42,331 nt of DNA from a virus. Made by a program: the position numbers and the translations under genes. The DNA lies in IMG/VR virus record IMGVR_UViG_3300047369_000677, positions 1 through 42,331 of that record; one strand, 5' to 3'. The notes below the pieces were generated by a model. That model had not been told where the DNA came from, searched no databases, and worked only from the letters and a program-made list of their open reading frames with translations. Below, piece by piece: positions 21,487-30,847 of this stretch (position 1 is its first letter; every line of letters begins with the position of its first letter).

Positions 21487-22089
21487 TTAGATTTTTAGAT
21501 GTTTTTCTATGCGGGTTAATCTTTCTTCTATTGTTAGATTTTTAACATTCGATTTACTGCCCCTCATTTGTTTTTTTACCAAATCAATAAACCATTTTTT
21601 TTCTAACAGATTTCCAGGACACGATTTAAAAGTTTTCGGGTCATCCCTGTGAAATTTTACAGTTTCTTCAGTGGCAATAGTATCCATTCTTTCTAACAAA
21701 ATTGCAACTGTTTTAGCTGTTACAGTAATAACCTTCAAACCTCTACCGCTTGTTGGGCTTTCCTTGTCGTAATTGCCTAACATCTCAATGCCTATGCTGT
21801 TTTTGTTAAAGCTAACAGCATGAACTCCCCTGCTTTGCAAACTACTCAAGCCAAAGGTTTTTTTGTCATCGGTAAATAAATGAGGTCCTGCTCCCCACCC
21901 TAAAATGTTTTTATAGTAATGGTGAAGGTTTTCTAGATGGGTTTGATTCCAACCATTACGCCTCATCTCCAAGTCTGGAAAATAAGTGTGGTGAATAGTT
22001 ACTGAATTTGCCCAATCTAAATTAAGAGTTGAAACATAAGCCCTAAAGCTTTCTTCATCCCATGACAAACCACGTAACGTAAAGCCCAT
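21487..22089 (-). CDS. N-acetylmuramoyl-L-alanine amidase (Amidase_2) endolysin
   Basis: This 200-residue zinc amidase cleaves the bond between MurNAc and L-Ala. Zinc ligands are His33 or His34 (TIHHT), His147 (FHRDD) and Cys157 (SCPG); GIEMLGNYD carries the conserved strand. No signal peptide, so it would need the holin or stay cytoplasmic. A short amphipathic C-terminal helix (LTIEERLTRIEKHLKI) follows. Its ATG overlaps the stop of the lipoprotein gene. A second, unrelated endolysin lies at 11727-12245. Confidence 0.9.
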   Translation of the reverse strand: MGFTLRGLSWDEESFRAYVSTLNLDWANSVTIHHTYFPDLEMRRNGWNQTHLENLHHYYKNILGWGAGPHLFTDDKKTFGLSSLQSRGVHAVSFNKNSIGIEMLGNYDKESPTSGRGLKVITVTAKTVAILLERMDTIATEETVKFHRDDPKTFKSCPGNLLEKKWFIDLVKKQMRGSKSNVKNLTIEERLTRIEKHLKI

Positions 22090-22268
22090 TATTTACTAGA
22101 GGTTTTGTCAATTACCACTTCCAGCCCGCCTTTAGGTGAATAGTAGCTTTTGAATCCTTCATCTTGAAAGCCAACGCTCAAAGGCAAACTGTTAGAACAG
22201 CCTGTAATAATTAATGCCAGAATTACTAATGCGATGTAGCTAGTTAATGATTTTAGTTTGTTTTTCAT
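22089..22268 (-). CDS. Small lipoprotein of the lysis cassette (candidate outer-membrane spanin)
   Basis: This 59-residue product begins MKNKLKSLTSYIALVILALI and is followed by ITGC, a lipobox, so the mature lipoprotein would be about 33 residues. It ends in a TAATG overlap with the amidase. A short lipoprotein in a lysis cassette suggests an Rz1-like spanin subunit that fuses the membranes; superinfection exclusion by an outer-membrane lipoprotein is an alternative. It lacks the Pro-rich segment common in Rz1. Confidence 0.75.
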   Translation of the reverse strand: MKNKLKSLTSYIALVILALIITGCSNSLPLSVGFQDEGFKSYYSPKGGLEVVIDKTSSK

Positions 22269-22286
22269 ATTTTCGTTTTTGTTAGT

Positions 22287-22862
22287 TTAAGCGGTTCTAC
22301 CTTTTCTAATAAGCTTGCAGTAAAATGAGCAACTATCTATATCTACACCACCATCTTCACTGTCATATCTTATTCTTGCAGGGTTATTAATGTCGTTGCT
22401 GTCTTTTAAGTAGATACCCTTGTATGTTGAAATGTAGTATGTAGACCCACTTTGTTGATTGTAATTCAATAGATTTACTATTCTTGTCGTTCCCCCTAAA
22501 CCTAATTCTATCCACATTGCAAATGATTGATTTTGTCCTGATGGGTCTACTTCAAGCTCTATAAAAATATCAATCATGTCTCCTACAGATAAACTAGAAA
22601 AATCAAACCTGTTAGTTGCAGTGTTCCAAAGATTAGAAGGTCCTAAGTCTGGAGAGCTAACAAAAGAACCGCTACCACTATTGTTGTTTTCTAAATCTTC
22701 TGTGCCACCAAGGAAACTAGTTCCTTGTGAGCCACTATGAACGTAATTGTAAGCTCCAAAATCCCAAAGGTCTGAAGGTCCTACAGATGAGCTTTGCGTT
22801 ATTTGCACCCCGCTTGCTGGTGCGCCATCTGGTAAGATAAATTTGTTTAAATCGAGAGCCAT
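22287..22862 (-). CDS. Tail-tip associated structural protein
   Basis: This 191-residue protein immediately follows the J-like gene. It contains two copies of a GPSDLWDFGAYNY / GPSNLWNTATNRF motif (about residues 28-40 and 73-86), i.e. an internal duplication, and is rich in Ser, Gly and Asn with beta alternation. It is likely a surface-exposed tail-tip or fibre component. No family recognised. Confidence 0.6.
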   Translation of the reverse strand: MALDLNKFILPDGAPASGVQITQSSSVGPSDLWDFGAYNYVHSGSQGTSFLGGTEDLENNNSGSGSFVSSPDLGPSNLWNTATNRFDFSSLSVGDMIDIFIELEVDPSGQNQSFAMWIELGLGGTTRIVNLLNYNQQSGSTYYISTYKGIYLKDSNDINNPARIRYDSEDGGVDIDSCSFYCKLIRKGRTA

Positions 22863-22881
22863 TTTTTATTTTTGTTAGTGT

Positions 22882-25494
22882 TTATGATGCAGTGTATAAA
22901 TTATTTTGGCTATTGTCTTCTAATGTAATGTTAGAATCATCGCTTGCCAGTATAACGTCTGCATTAGGATTGTAAAAGATATTGTCGCTCCAAGGTCCTA
23001 GTTCACTGTCTATTTGAACTCTGTTTCTAAAGTAAAATCCAGAAGCGGATGACACGGGTAGCTGCAAAGTAATTTTGTCGTTTGTTAGATCTGAAGGTTG
23101 CGTTACGGGGAAACTGGTGAAATTAAAACCATCAGTTGAATACTGTAGCTGGATATAATCAAAAACCTTGCAAGACGGGGGTGTTGGGTCTGGTATGCAA
23201 ACAGGTATAAGTATAAAAGTTACTTCTGTATCATCAGATAAATCTAAATCAATATCAAAGGTTGTTAGCTCTATAATTGTTTCATCAACTAATGGAGGGT
23301 AGGTAATATCTGAAGGATCGAAACCATCATACTCAAACCTTTTGTAGTTTTCTACCACAGCGTTAATTTCAATTTTGTCTAAGCCATTGTTTTTACTGCT
23401 AGTGATCCTGCAAAGCATACCATTATCGTCTTCACTGCCTAAAATGTAATGCGGTCTATCGCTGTTGTCATTTATCGGAAAGTCAGACAATGGCAAAGAA
23501 CCCTCTAACAGTTCTATTTTGTTTTTGTAGGTGTTGTCTAGCTCTCTGTATTGTTGCACTTTATAAGGTCCGACAATATCCCCTATTTTGTCCCTAACCC
23601 ATATGACGTATTTGTTAGAGTAGTATCCTTTTTTGAAGTTTGGTTTTTCAGAAAGTGTTAAAATGCTACCATTTATATCATCAATAAAACCTCCACTAGC
23701 CCAATTAGGGACATCATGTTGAATCTTAATCAAATCTCCGTATTCTGAAACCATCGCAGATTGCGTAGTTTCAAACTTAACGCTAACTCTATTATTGTAG
23801 TTTGTAGATAGCGTATAATAACCTAGCCTAGATGCTTGTTGCCTGTTTGTTACACCTCTTAATTTTAGCTTTTTGGGGTTTATACCTTGTTGATGATCTA
23901 ACAAAGCCAAATAAGTCTCATCTCTCCAAGTAGACTGATCGTAATACTCAACACTTAAACCATCTTCATCATCAACGGATGGCATCGTTCTAGTTATTTT
24001 GAAAGAGTTTTCATATATGTTTTCACTATTAAATAACTGAACTGGAACTACGTCTGGAACATCTCTTCTAGCAGAAACTTTATTCCCCTGCACTAGAGGA
24101 ACTGATCTACAGGCAAAGCAACATATTTTTATGGCATCCCATACTGTAGTTTTTTGGTCGAAAACATAATCAAAAGTTTCATCATTATCATCAGCAAGAT
24201 CGGCACAAATTTTTAACGCTGGCAAATTTAAATCGTCATCTGTCATTCTGCCTCCGTAGTCAGCTTTGAGGATATTAACCATTGCCCAGATTGGGTTTCT
24301 GCTTACTACTGGTTGACTCCATCCTGTTACGTCATCCCATACAGGTATTTTTCTTGTAGCTAAAACATTAACTTTGTTTTTTACAGTGTTTTGACTAGCC
24401 CTAGTTTTTATGTTTAGGGTTTTCATTCCCGAAGGCTGTGCAATGTCACCTAAATAAGCTTTTACGCCATCCCAAACAAACTTATTGCTTCCCCTAGTTC
24501 CAGTGTAGGCTTCGTTTGTTCTTTTTGCTCTAACTTCATATCTTCCAGAAGTTACAATAACATCTTTAGTAACTCTAACAGGTTGATTTGTTGCTAACTG
24601 TAAATTTAATGAGTAGATATTACTCCAAAGTGATGTGGGATTTCCATCATTGTCTATAGTTCTAGCCTCAAAATCTACTGTAACTGTAAGTGATCTAGTG
24701 CTACCGCTATCATTAACAACGTAACAGCCGTTAGGCAGTGAGTAATCAATCTCTATTTTGTTAGTTAAGGTGTTTGGTGGATTGATGGAAAACCCTCCTA
24801 CATAGCCATCATTTAATTCATTGTAACCGCTTTGGTTTGATCCAAAAAGTTCCAATGATGAAACCTCTCTGCTTGTGCTTACGTTGTTAGGAAAATAATC
24901 AATTTCATCATATCGAAAATCAAAACCAGTGAAGCTACTTGCTGGGCTATCTTCTATGAGTAGATTTTCTATATTCCAATCAGCACCTTGACCAAGTGAG
25001 AAAACTTGAAAAAGATCTTGCTCATTATCAACATATCTAGAGTAAGGTGTAGACAGATAAGAAACCCATAGTTTATTTCTTCCGTATGCGTCTTCTATTG
25101 GGTTATTTAACCTAGCTTGGTTCTTTCTTCCGTCTAGCGTGTATAAAGGGTCTGGTTGCGTTCTGTTGTCCTCAAAAGATGGGGGGTCAACTGACAAAAA
25201 TAAAACAGCGGCAACCGCTACAACTATTATAACTGCAATAATTATAGATATTGGCTCACCTACATGATGAATAAAATGAAGATTGTCGTTTTCTTTTAAA
25301 TCAACATCATCCCATTCATTTTTTAATGGGTAATATTTTTTACCATTTCTAACCAAAACAAGAATCCAAGGATCATTAGGAAAATCAATTTTTGATTCAC
25401 TTACATACTCATTAAGAGTTTTGCAATCTGTTCTTGAAACGCTGGTTGTGTTTTGCGGATCAATAGAGTTTGTAGTTATGCTAATTCTTGCCAT
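22882..25494 (-). CDS. J-like central tail tip / host-specificity protein with I-like N-terminus
   Basis: This 870-residue protein starts with a small beta-grasp-like region and a hydrophobic segment at about residues 81-102 (PISIIIAVIIVVAVAAVLFL), the layout of lambda I joined to J. A region about 110-560 carries J-like features such as a Tyr/Asp-rich ring domain and PxxVQG. The C-terminus is fibronectin-like beta sheet with a Pro/Cys turn (CIPDPTPPSC). It would form the tail-tip hub and contact the receptor. It is the last of the H-M-L-K-I-J-like series. Confidence 0.85.
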   Translation of the reverse strand: MARISITTNSIDPQNTTSVSRTDCKTLNEYVSESKIDFPNDPWILVLVRNGKKYYPLKNEWDDVDLKENDNLHFIHHVGEPISIIIAVIIVVAVAAVLFLSVDPPSFEDNRTQPDPLYTLDGRKNQARLNNPIEDAYGRNKLWVSYLSTPYSRYVDNEQDLFQVFSLGQGADWNIENLLIEDSPASSFTGFDFRYDEIDYFPNNVSTSREVSSLELFGSNQSGYNELNDGYVGGFSINPPNTLTNKIEIDYSLPNGCYVVNDSGSTRSLTVTVDFEARTIDNDGNPTSLWSNIYSLNLQLATNQPVRVTKDVIVTSGRYEVRAKRTNEAYTGTRGSNKFVWDGVKAYLGDIAQPSGMKTLNIKTRASQNTVKNKVNVLATRKIPVWDDVTGWSQPVVSRNPIWAMVNILKADYGGRMTDDDLNLPALKICADLADDNDETFDYVFDQKTTVWDAIKICCFACRSVPLVQGNKVSARRDVPDVVPVQLFNSENIYENSFKITRTMPSVDDEDGLSVEYYDQSTWRDETYLALLDHQQGINPKKLKLRGVTNRQQASRLGYYTLSTNYNNRVSVKFETTQSAMVSEYGDLIKIQHDVPNWASGGFIDDINGSILTLSEKPNFKKGYYSNKYVIWVRDKIGDIVGPYKVQQYRELDNTYKNKIELLEGSLPLSDFPINDNSDRPHYILGSEDDNGMLCRITSSKNNGLDKIEINAVVENYKRFEYDGFDPSDITYPPLVDETIIELTTFDIDLDLSDDTEVTFILIPVCIPDPTPPSCKVFDYIQLQYSTDGFNFTSFPVTQPSDLTNDKITLQLPVSSASGFYFRNRVQIDSELGPWSDNIFYNPNADVILASDDSNITLEDNSQNNLYTAS

Positions 25495-25904
25495 TGGTAA
25501 AATTCATATGATAAGCATCTTTGTGATTTTATTTTTTCAATGTTTTCACAAACTACGCCATTTTTGCATGAATGTAGACATCCTTCTAATTTTCCAAGCC
25601 ATATGCCGACATGAACAGTGTAACCATTTCTGGAAAAACTAACAATGCAATTTTTTTGAGGTTTTTCAATTTTAACAAAGTTGTTAGAAACTAGAGCTAC
25701 GTCAAAAGCTTCTGATTTTGTTTTCGATGTTTTTCTGAAAGTGTAATCTATTGGGTCAGTTGTTTCTATTCCTATTTGTTTATAGAAATACCAAACAAGC
25801 CCCCAGCAATCAAAGCCTTTAGGGTCTTTGCCATTTACCAGATACGGGCTACCTATTAGGCTAATTGCCAAGGGAAGGGAATTTTTCCAACGTGTAGTAT
25901 TCAC
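25476..25904 (-). CDS. NlpC/P60 tail-tip peptidase (lambda K-like)
   Basis: In this 142-residue protein the catalytic Cys33 is in GFDCWGLVW and His98 is in YTVHVGIWLG, followed by CLHSC with a possible third residue. NlpC/P60 peptidases cut peptide stems of the cell wall, and K-like ones act at the tail tip during DNA entry. The start is a GTG that overlaps the DUF1833 gene; no Shine-Dalgarno sequence is seen. Confidence 0.88.
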   Translation of the reverse strand: MNTTRWKNSLPLAISLIGSPYLVNGKDPKGFDCWGLVWYFYKQIGIETTDPIDYTFRKTSKTKSEAFDVALVSNNFVKIEKPQKNCIVSFSRNGYTVHVGIWLGKLEGCLHSCKNGVVCENIEKIKSQRCLSYEFYQWQELA

Positions 25905-26373
25905 TTGGGTATTTTTTATTAACTACTGACTTAAACACTGCCACAGCACTAACTGTAAAAATATCTATTTGAATATCTCTAATAAACATTTTTATAGGTG
26001 GATCATTTAAAGGTCCATATTGCTCTGGCTTATTTGATAAATAAACTCTGTAAATAACTTCAATGGGGGTTTCATTGTCTACAGGTATTTGATCTAACCA
26101 ATTACTAGCTTCTCCGTTAGTGTTAGGCACTGTAATTTTTAAATTCTGAACACCTTCACCGCTTGAGTCTGGCAAGCTAAAAGCAAAGCTACTTGCAGAG
26201 TAAGTTACAACATCACCGCCAGAAGTGTAAGATGCTTTTAAATCTACCCTATCATTTACCAAATTAAAAACGCCAGCTAAAGGGTGAGAAAAAGACAATG
26301 TATCTAACATTGCTACATCTGAAGGAGATTGTGTAGCAACTTCTCTTAATGCTGTATCATAACTTGTATTCAT
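25861..26373 (-). CDS. DUF1833 tail protein
   Basis: This 170-residue protein has MLDTLSFSHP near the N-terminus and IEVIYRVYLS followed by PIKMFIRDI, the conserved strands of DUF1833. Members sit before the NlpC gene in many siphophages and are probably lambda L-like, with a role in the tail-tip cone. It overlaps the next gene by 44 bp. Confidence 0.75.
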   Translation of the reverse strand: MNTSYDTALREVATQSPSDVAMLDTLSFSHPLAGVFNLVNDRVDLKASYTSGGDVVTYSASSFAFSLPDSSGEGVQNLKITVPNTNGEASNWLDQIPVDNETPIEVIYRVYLSNKPEQYGPLNDPPIKMFIRDIQIDIFTVSAVAVFKSVVNKKYPSEYYTLEKFPSLGN

Positions 26374-27783
26374 TTATCCCTGTAAAGAAATATTTTTAGA
26401 TGATGCTAAAGCTAAAGTTGCTGTTGTTTGCGGGTCATTGGGGTCTAATGCTCCGTTTACCCAGCAAGGGTTATCATTAAGTCTAACAATATGAACACCA
26501 GAACCTGTAACAGTCATCTTGTCTATTAAATTATAAACAGCTGTTACGTTTAAATTGTTAATTCTGAGATTAGAGGTAACATTGCTACCCAAGACTACCA
26601 ATTCATCTTGAACAACTACATTGATTAGCTGGTTATTGTTAAAATCAATAGCGTTTACTGATCCGTTGTTTTGGACAAGCTTGTTAAGTGTAACCTGTAT
26701 AAGTGAATTGTTAGAAGCCTTTACAAATCTAGCTCCGTTAGCTACTGGCTTATCAAAAATTACATTAGATAGATTTAAAGTTCCGCTTAGATTGTTGCTT
26801 TGCAGATTAAGACTGTTGAAATATACGTTATCGTTATTTACAGTATTAACAGAAAAGCTAGATAGCTTGTTGCAGTTTATGATCCTAACTTCATTCATTT
26901 TAGATGAAGCTTCGTAACCATCTAAAACAACTGCTTCTATTTTTTCTGAATCTCTAATAATGTAATTGCCACCTTGAGAGCCAAAAGGAAAAGTAGCAAT
27001 TTCGTTGCCAAATTCACCAGTTAAATTATCTGCATTGTAACTATTAATATTACTAACTGTTAGTAGCTCTTTTGTATTAATTCTTCTGATTAAATTTTGA
27101 TTAGCAGTAATGTTTTGTATTCCTCCTTTTGGGGTTGTATCTGAAAGGCTAGTGCAAGCCCAAGCAATCACCTTGTATTCTTGACCAATTACAGCATCTA
27201 AAGGTATAGCCTTAGAAATTGTAAAGTTACTTGTGTGAGTTGTTATGCTACCATCCCACCACTGAACAGCTATTGAGGTTGTGTTTACTGTTGTTAATAC
27301 AAAACTGGCATCTGTTGAGTCTGGGTTTTCTGTTTGCCCATAATATAGATACAAGTTTTGTTCTTGGTATGGAGTCGGGCTACCTAGAGTTGTTAGGTTA
27401 TCAATCGTTAGTTCTGAAGGTTGTTCTACTCTAAAAAACTCAACTTGCGCTCTAACAGTTGCATTATCAACATTTACATAAGTGTATGAATAATCAGAAA
27501 TAAATCTTACTTTGCATTGAACTGTAGATTGGTCACCGCCTACTGGCAAATCTATGTAAAACCAATCAGCACCATTATTTAAATGGTAAAGCCAAATACC
27601 TTTGAAAAGTTGGAACTCATCATTAATAAATTGAAAAGATAATGTAGCCTCTTCGTAGTCAGTTGTATAACGCTTTCTAATTTGGAATCTTCCAGACTCC
27701 GTTCTTTTTCTTTGCGTTGATGTCCTGTGCCTAACTCTAAGGCTTGTAGGAGAAGGCAGTGTAGTTTGTTCCCAAGTAATCAT
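26374..27783 (-). CDS. Distal-tail protein with leucine-rich-like C-terminus
   Basis: This 469-residue protein has an N-terminal ~125-residue beta domain (LPSPTSLRVRHRTSTQRKRT and later strands) in the position of lambda M/Dit proteins. The rest contains a solenoid of repeats of about 20-25 residues with LxLxxN-type spacing (SLNLQSNNLSGTLNLSN and LRINNLNVTAV), like leucine-rich repeats. That solenoid could bind a surface ligand. It sits two bases after the tape measure. Confidence 0.65.
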   Translation of the reverse strand: MITWEQTTLPSPTSLRVRHRTSTQRKRTESGRFQIRKRYTTDYEEATLSFQFINDEFQLFKGIWLYHLNNGADWFYIDLPVGGDQSTVQCKVRFISDYSYTYVNVDNATVRAQVEFFRVEQPSELTIDNLTTLGSPTPYQEQNLYLYYGQTENPDSTDASFVLTTVNTTSIAVQWWDGSITTHTSNFTISKAIPLDAVIGQEYKVIAWACTSLSDTTPKGGIQNITANQNLIRRINTKELLTVSNINSYNADNLTGEFGNEIATFPFGSQGGNYIIRDSEKIEAVVLDGYEASSKMNEVRIINCNKLSSFSVNTVNNDNVYFNSLNLQSNNLSGTLNLSNVIFDKPVANGARFVKASNNSLIQVTLNKLVQNNGSVNAIDFNNNQLINVVVQDELVVLGSNVTSNLRINNLNVTAVYNLIDKMTVTGSGVHIVRLNDNPCWVNGALDPNDPQTTATLALASSKNISLQG

Positions 27784-27784
27784 G

Positions 27785-30700
27785 TTAAGTTCTAGCTAGT
27801 CCGTAGTTTTTTTCTAGCGATGGTAAAAAGTTACCACCTCCATAATTTGCTTCATTCGTTAATTCATCTTTGGTTTGCTTAACTGCTTTTTCAATTACAA
27901 TTTGCAAGTCTCCATCTTGGTTCTCTTCAACGTCTCCAGATATATCAGAACCCGTTTGGTTAATTATTGTTACTGAACCTCTTTTATTATTACCACCAAT
28001 GGGGTTATTAGCCATAGCAAAAAGGTTCTTTTGCTGGGTTTGATTAAGAATCATTTCACCGCTATTAACCCTAGCTAGTTCTTGATCGCCTCCGTATGAG
28101 CTACCGCCAACAATACCACCCATTTGATAGGCTGGGGGCTTCTGTGATTTAATGTTAGCCACTTGAGCTAAACCGCCAGCAATAGCACCAGCCGCCGCAA
28201 TCGCATTGAAAGGAGGGGGGTATTTTGCCATAGCTTTGCTTGCTGATAAATATGTAGCGACTGTAGCCTCTGCTATAGCTAGTGCTTGATAAGCTTTGAA
28301 TCCTTTCTTGCCAAAGACACTAGCTAAACTAGCCATGCCACCTAAAAATTCTTGGCTGGCTCTTAGCTTTTGTTCTGTCTCCTGTTTGGCAATTTCTACT
28401 CTTTGTTTTTTGCCTTCTTCAGCTACTTTATTAAGCAAATCTTTTTGCTGGTTTGCAGTTAGATTTGTTGCTTCCATTATCAAGTCCCTCTTTTGTTTCT
28501 CATGGGCTTGTTGCAACTCTAGCTCAGTCATGTAGTATTGCTGTAAGCTTTCTATTTGCTGGTCAATTTGAGCTTGCTCATCTACTGCTTTTGATATCGC
28601 CCCCTCTTCATCATCTTGCGCTATTTGTTGCTGGAACTGCTCGAAGGCTCTTTGTCTCAGCATTTCTTTTTCTTCTTCTGAAGCACCGCCTTTTTCAATT
28701 TTGCCCAAATCTCCAGCGTAATCTAAACTGGCTTGCTCTTCTTTGGTTCTGTAACGAGATTGCAAACCTTCAAAATCTAAAGTAGCTCTACTTTTTTTTG
28801 CTTCTTTGCTTTGCTCTTTTAAAATTCCTAACTGATTTAAAAGTAGGTTTCTTATTCCCTGCTCTGCCTCTGTTAATTGTTTCTTTTGAGTTAGTAGATC
28901 GTCAAAATGTGTAAGTTGCTTTTCTATTAAAGCTATGTTTTCATCAGTGTTTGCCAGCAGTATTTCATCGACTCTTGCTTGAGCGTTAGCAATTTCTAAT
29001 GCTCTTTCACCGCCTTTGACTAACCCACTATTTACTGAAGAAATTCCACCAAAAAATGTAGCAAATGTTTTACTGAAACCTTTAGCTCTTTGCTCTATAT
29101 TGTCGTATTGCTTTTTAAGCTTTTCAGTTTCTGCGCGCCATTGCTCAGTAGTAATTTTACTATTTTTAAGAGCTTCGTTTAGCCTTTGAGCTTCAACTGC
29201 GATTCTAAATTGTTCTTTTGAAATTTCATTTTGTCCTTCTCCAATTCTTTTATAAGATTGCAGTTGAAGTTCTAACTGCTTTGTTGCCTCAACCTCCGCT
29301 ATTAGCCTAGTTCTTGTTCCTTTAAGATTGGAAAGTTTTTCCAAGCCTTTTTGGTATTCAGAAACCGTCATTGCTCCAATTTTGAGCTTCGTATTTAAAG
29401 CCTCAATATTTTGGTCTAATAACTTAATACGTTCTTCACCTCCAAGTCCAGCCGTAATAGCTTTTTGCATTTCTAAAGCTTTTTCAAGATGCAAAACTTT
29501 TTCCGCAACATCTATCTGGCTTTCTCCTGCCATTCTTCTTGCTTCTGCTGATTTTCTTATAGCTTCTGCATACCTTCTTTGTGTATCTATACTAAGCTCA
29601 ACCTTTGAATCAAATTTTGATACTTGCTCTTCCATTCCTTGAGCTAGAAAAATAAACTTTGCAAAGACTGCTGGAAATTCCATGAAAGACTTTGCATAAG
29701 CTTTTGGCAAGTCTGGGTCAGCTAATTTATCTGCTAGGTCTGCAATAGCACCAGACAAACCTTCACTTGCTCCTGTAGCTTGGTTTGCGTTTTCTGCTAG
29801 AATTAGTAATGCGTTTCCAAGTTTTTCAAATGAAGTTCCTAGTTCATCGCCAGCTATTTTTGAAGCCTTGGCAGTGTCTCCGCTTGCGATCCCTATTTCT
29901 TCTATTGCGTCTGCTGTATCCTCTAGCTTGTCTTTTGTAATAGTGGCAGACAGGGAATAAGCTTCAATAGATTTTAAGGCTTGGTTTAAAACTTTGTCGT
30001 TACCCGCAGAAGCGATTCTAACTTTTTCCAAAGCACCAGCTAAACCTTCTTGCGCTATAAGTTGTCTACCACTGCTAACCCCTATATCATTAAAGATGTC
30101 AGCCATAGTCTCAGAAGGGTTTAGTAAAGCTACTATTGCCGCTTTAATTTGAGTCATGCTCTCAGCCGTCTTTACACCTTGCTTAGTAGTAGATGCAACT
30201 ATGCCTAATAATTCTTCTAACTTAACTCCTGCTGTAGATGCTACAGGAGCAACTCTAGCCAAGCTACTAGCTAACTGTGGAATGTTAGTCTTACCAAGTT
30301 TTACAGTTCTGAATAATTGGTCACTTACTTTTCTGGCTTCTCCTGCGCTCTTGCCGTATGCATTAAGTGCAGTTGTTAGAAGATCAGTTGAGCTACCAAT
30401 GTCAGCAAGTCCACCTTTACCTAATTCAGCAGAAACTTTAACAAACTCTTTTACATCTTCAGTAGGTATTCCAGCCGAGATAGCTTGATAGAAACCCTGT
30501 GCCGCCTCTGTAGCGTCAACACCTACAGATTGCGCTACCTTTAAGGCATCTAGCCTTAATGATTTCATTTGCTTACCAGTAGCCCCAGCAATGGTTTCTA
30601 CCTCCTTCATGGCTACGTTAAACTCTAGCCATTTTTTAGTAGTTTTTACTACAGTAACACCTACAGCAGTAACGCCTACAGCTAAAGACCCAAGTGCTAC

Positions 30701-30847
30701 TTTTGTTGCTGTGCTTGAAGACGCTAAACCCTTCAAGCTACCGCTTGCCGATTTGCCAGATTTACCTAAAGAATTAATCTTACTTCTGGCTTCAGTTAAA
30801 CCAGTAGAGTCTACTGTTAAACGTAATCTGGCTACATCTTCAATCAT
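27785..30847 (-). CDS. Tail tape measure protein
   Basis: This 1020-residue protein has a TP901-type tape-measure core at about residues 60-330 (AGATGKQMKSLRLDALKVA, ALNAYGKSAG, TTKQGVKTAESMTQIKAAI). Long coiled coils follow from about 400 to 880, then a hydrophobic Ala/Gly segment (FNAIAAAGAIAGGLAQVANI). The length implies a long, flexible siphovirus tail of very roughly 150 nm. The start overlaps the frameshifted chaperone stop. Confidence 0.93.
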   Translation of the reverse strand: MIEDVARLRLTVDSTGLTEARSKINSLGKSGKSASGSLKGLASSSTATKVALGSLAVGVTAVGVTVVKTTKKWLEFNVAMKEVETIAGATGKQMKSLRLDALKVAQSVGVDATEAAQGFYQAISAGIPTEDVKEFVKVSAELGKGGLADIGSSTDLLTTALNAYGKSAGEARKVSDQLFRTVKLGKTNIPQLASSLARVAPVASTAGVKLEELLGIVASTTKQGVKTAESMTQIKAAIVALLNPSETMADIFNDIGVSSGRQLIAQEGLAGALEKVRIASAGNDKVLNQALKSIEAYSLSATITKDKLEDTADAIEEIGIASGDTAKASKIAGDELGTSFEKLGNALLILAENANQATGASEGLSGAIADLADKLADPDLPKAYAKSFMEFPAVFAKFIFLAQGMEEQVSKFDSKVELSIDTQRRYAEAIRKSAEARRMAGESQIDVAEKVLHLEKALEMQKAITAGLGGEERIKLLDQNIEALNTKLKIGAMTVSEYQKGLEKLSNLKGTRTRLIAEVEATKQLELQLQSYKRIGEGQNEISKEQFRIAVEAQRLNEALKNSKITTEQWRAETEKLKKQYDNIEQRAKGFSKTFATFFGGISSVNSGLVKGGERALEIANAQARVDEILLANTDENIALIEKQLTHFDDLLTQKKQLTEAEQGIRNLLLNQLGILKEQSKEAKKSRATLDFEGLQSRYRTKEEQASLDYAGDLGKIEKGGASEEEKEMLRQRAFEQFQQQIAQDDEEGAISKAVDEQAQIDQQIESLQQYYMTELELQQAHEKQKRDLIMEATNLTANQQKDLLNKVAEEGKKQRVEIAKQETEQKLRASQEFLGGMASLASVFGKKGFKAYQALAIAEATVATYLSASKAMAKYPPPFNAIAAAGAIAGGLAQVANIKSQKPPAYQMGGIVGGSSYGGDQELARVNSGEMILNQTQQKNLFAMANNPIGGNNKRGSVTIINQTGSDISGDVEENQDGDLQIVIEKAVKQTKDELTNEANYGGGNFLPSLEKNYGLART

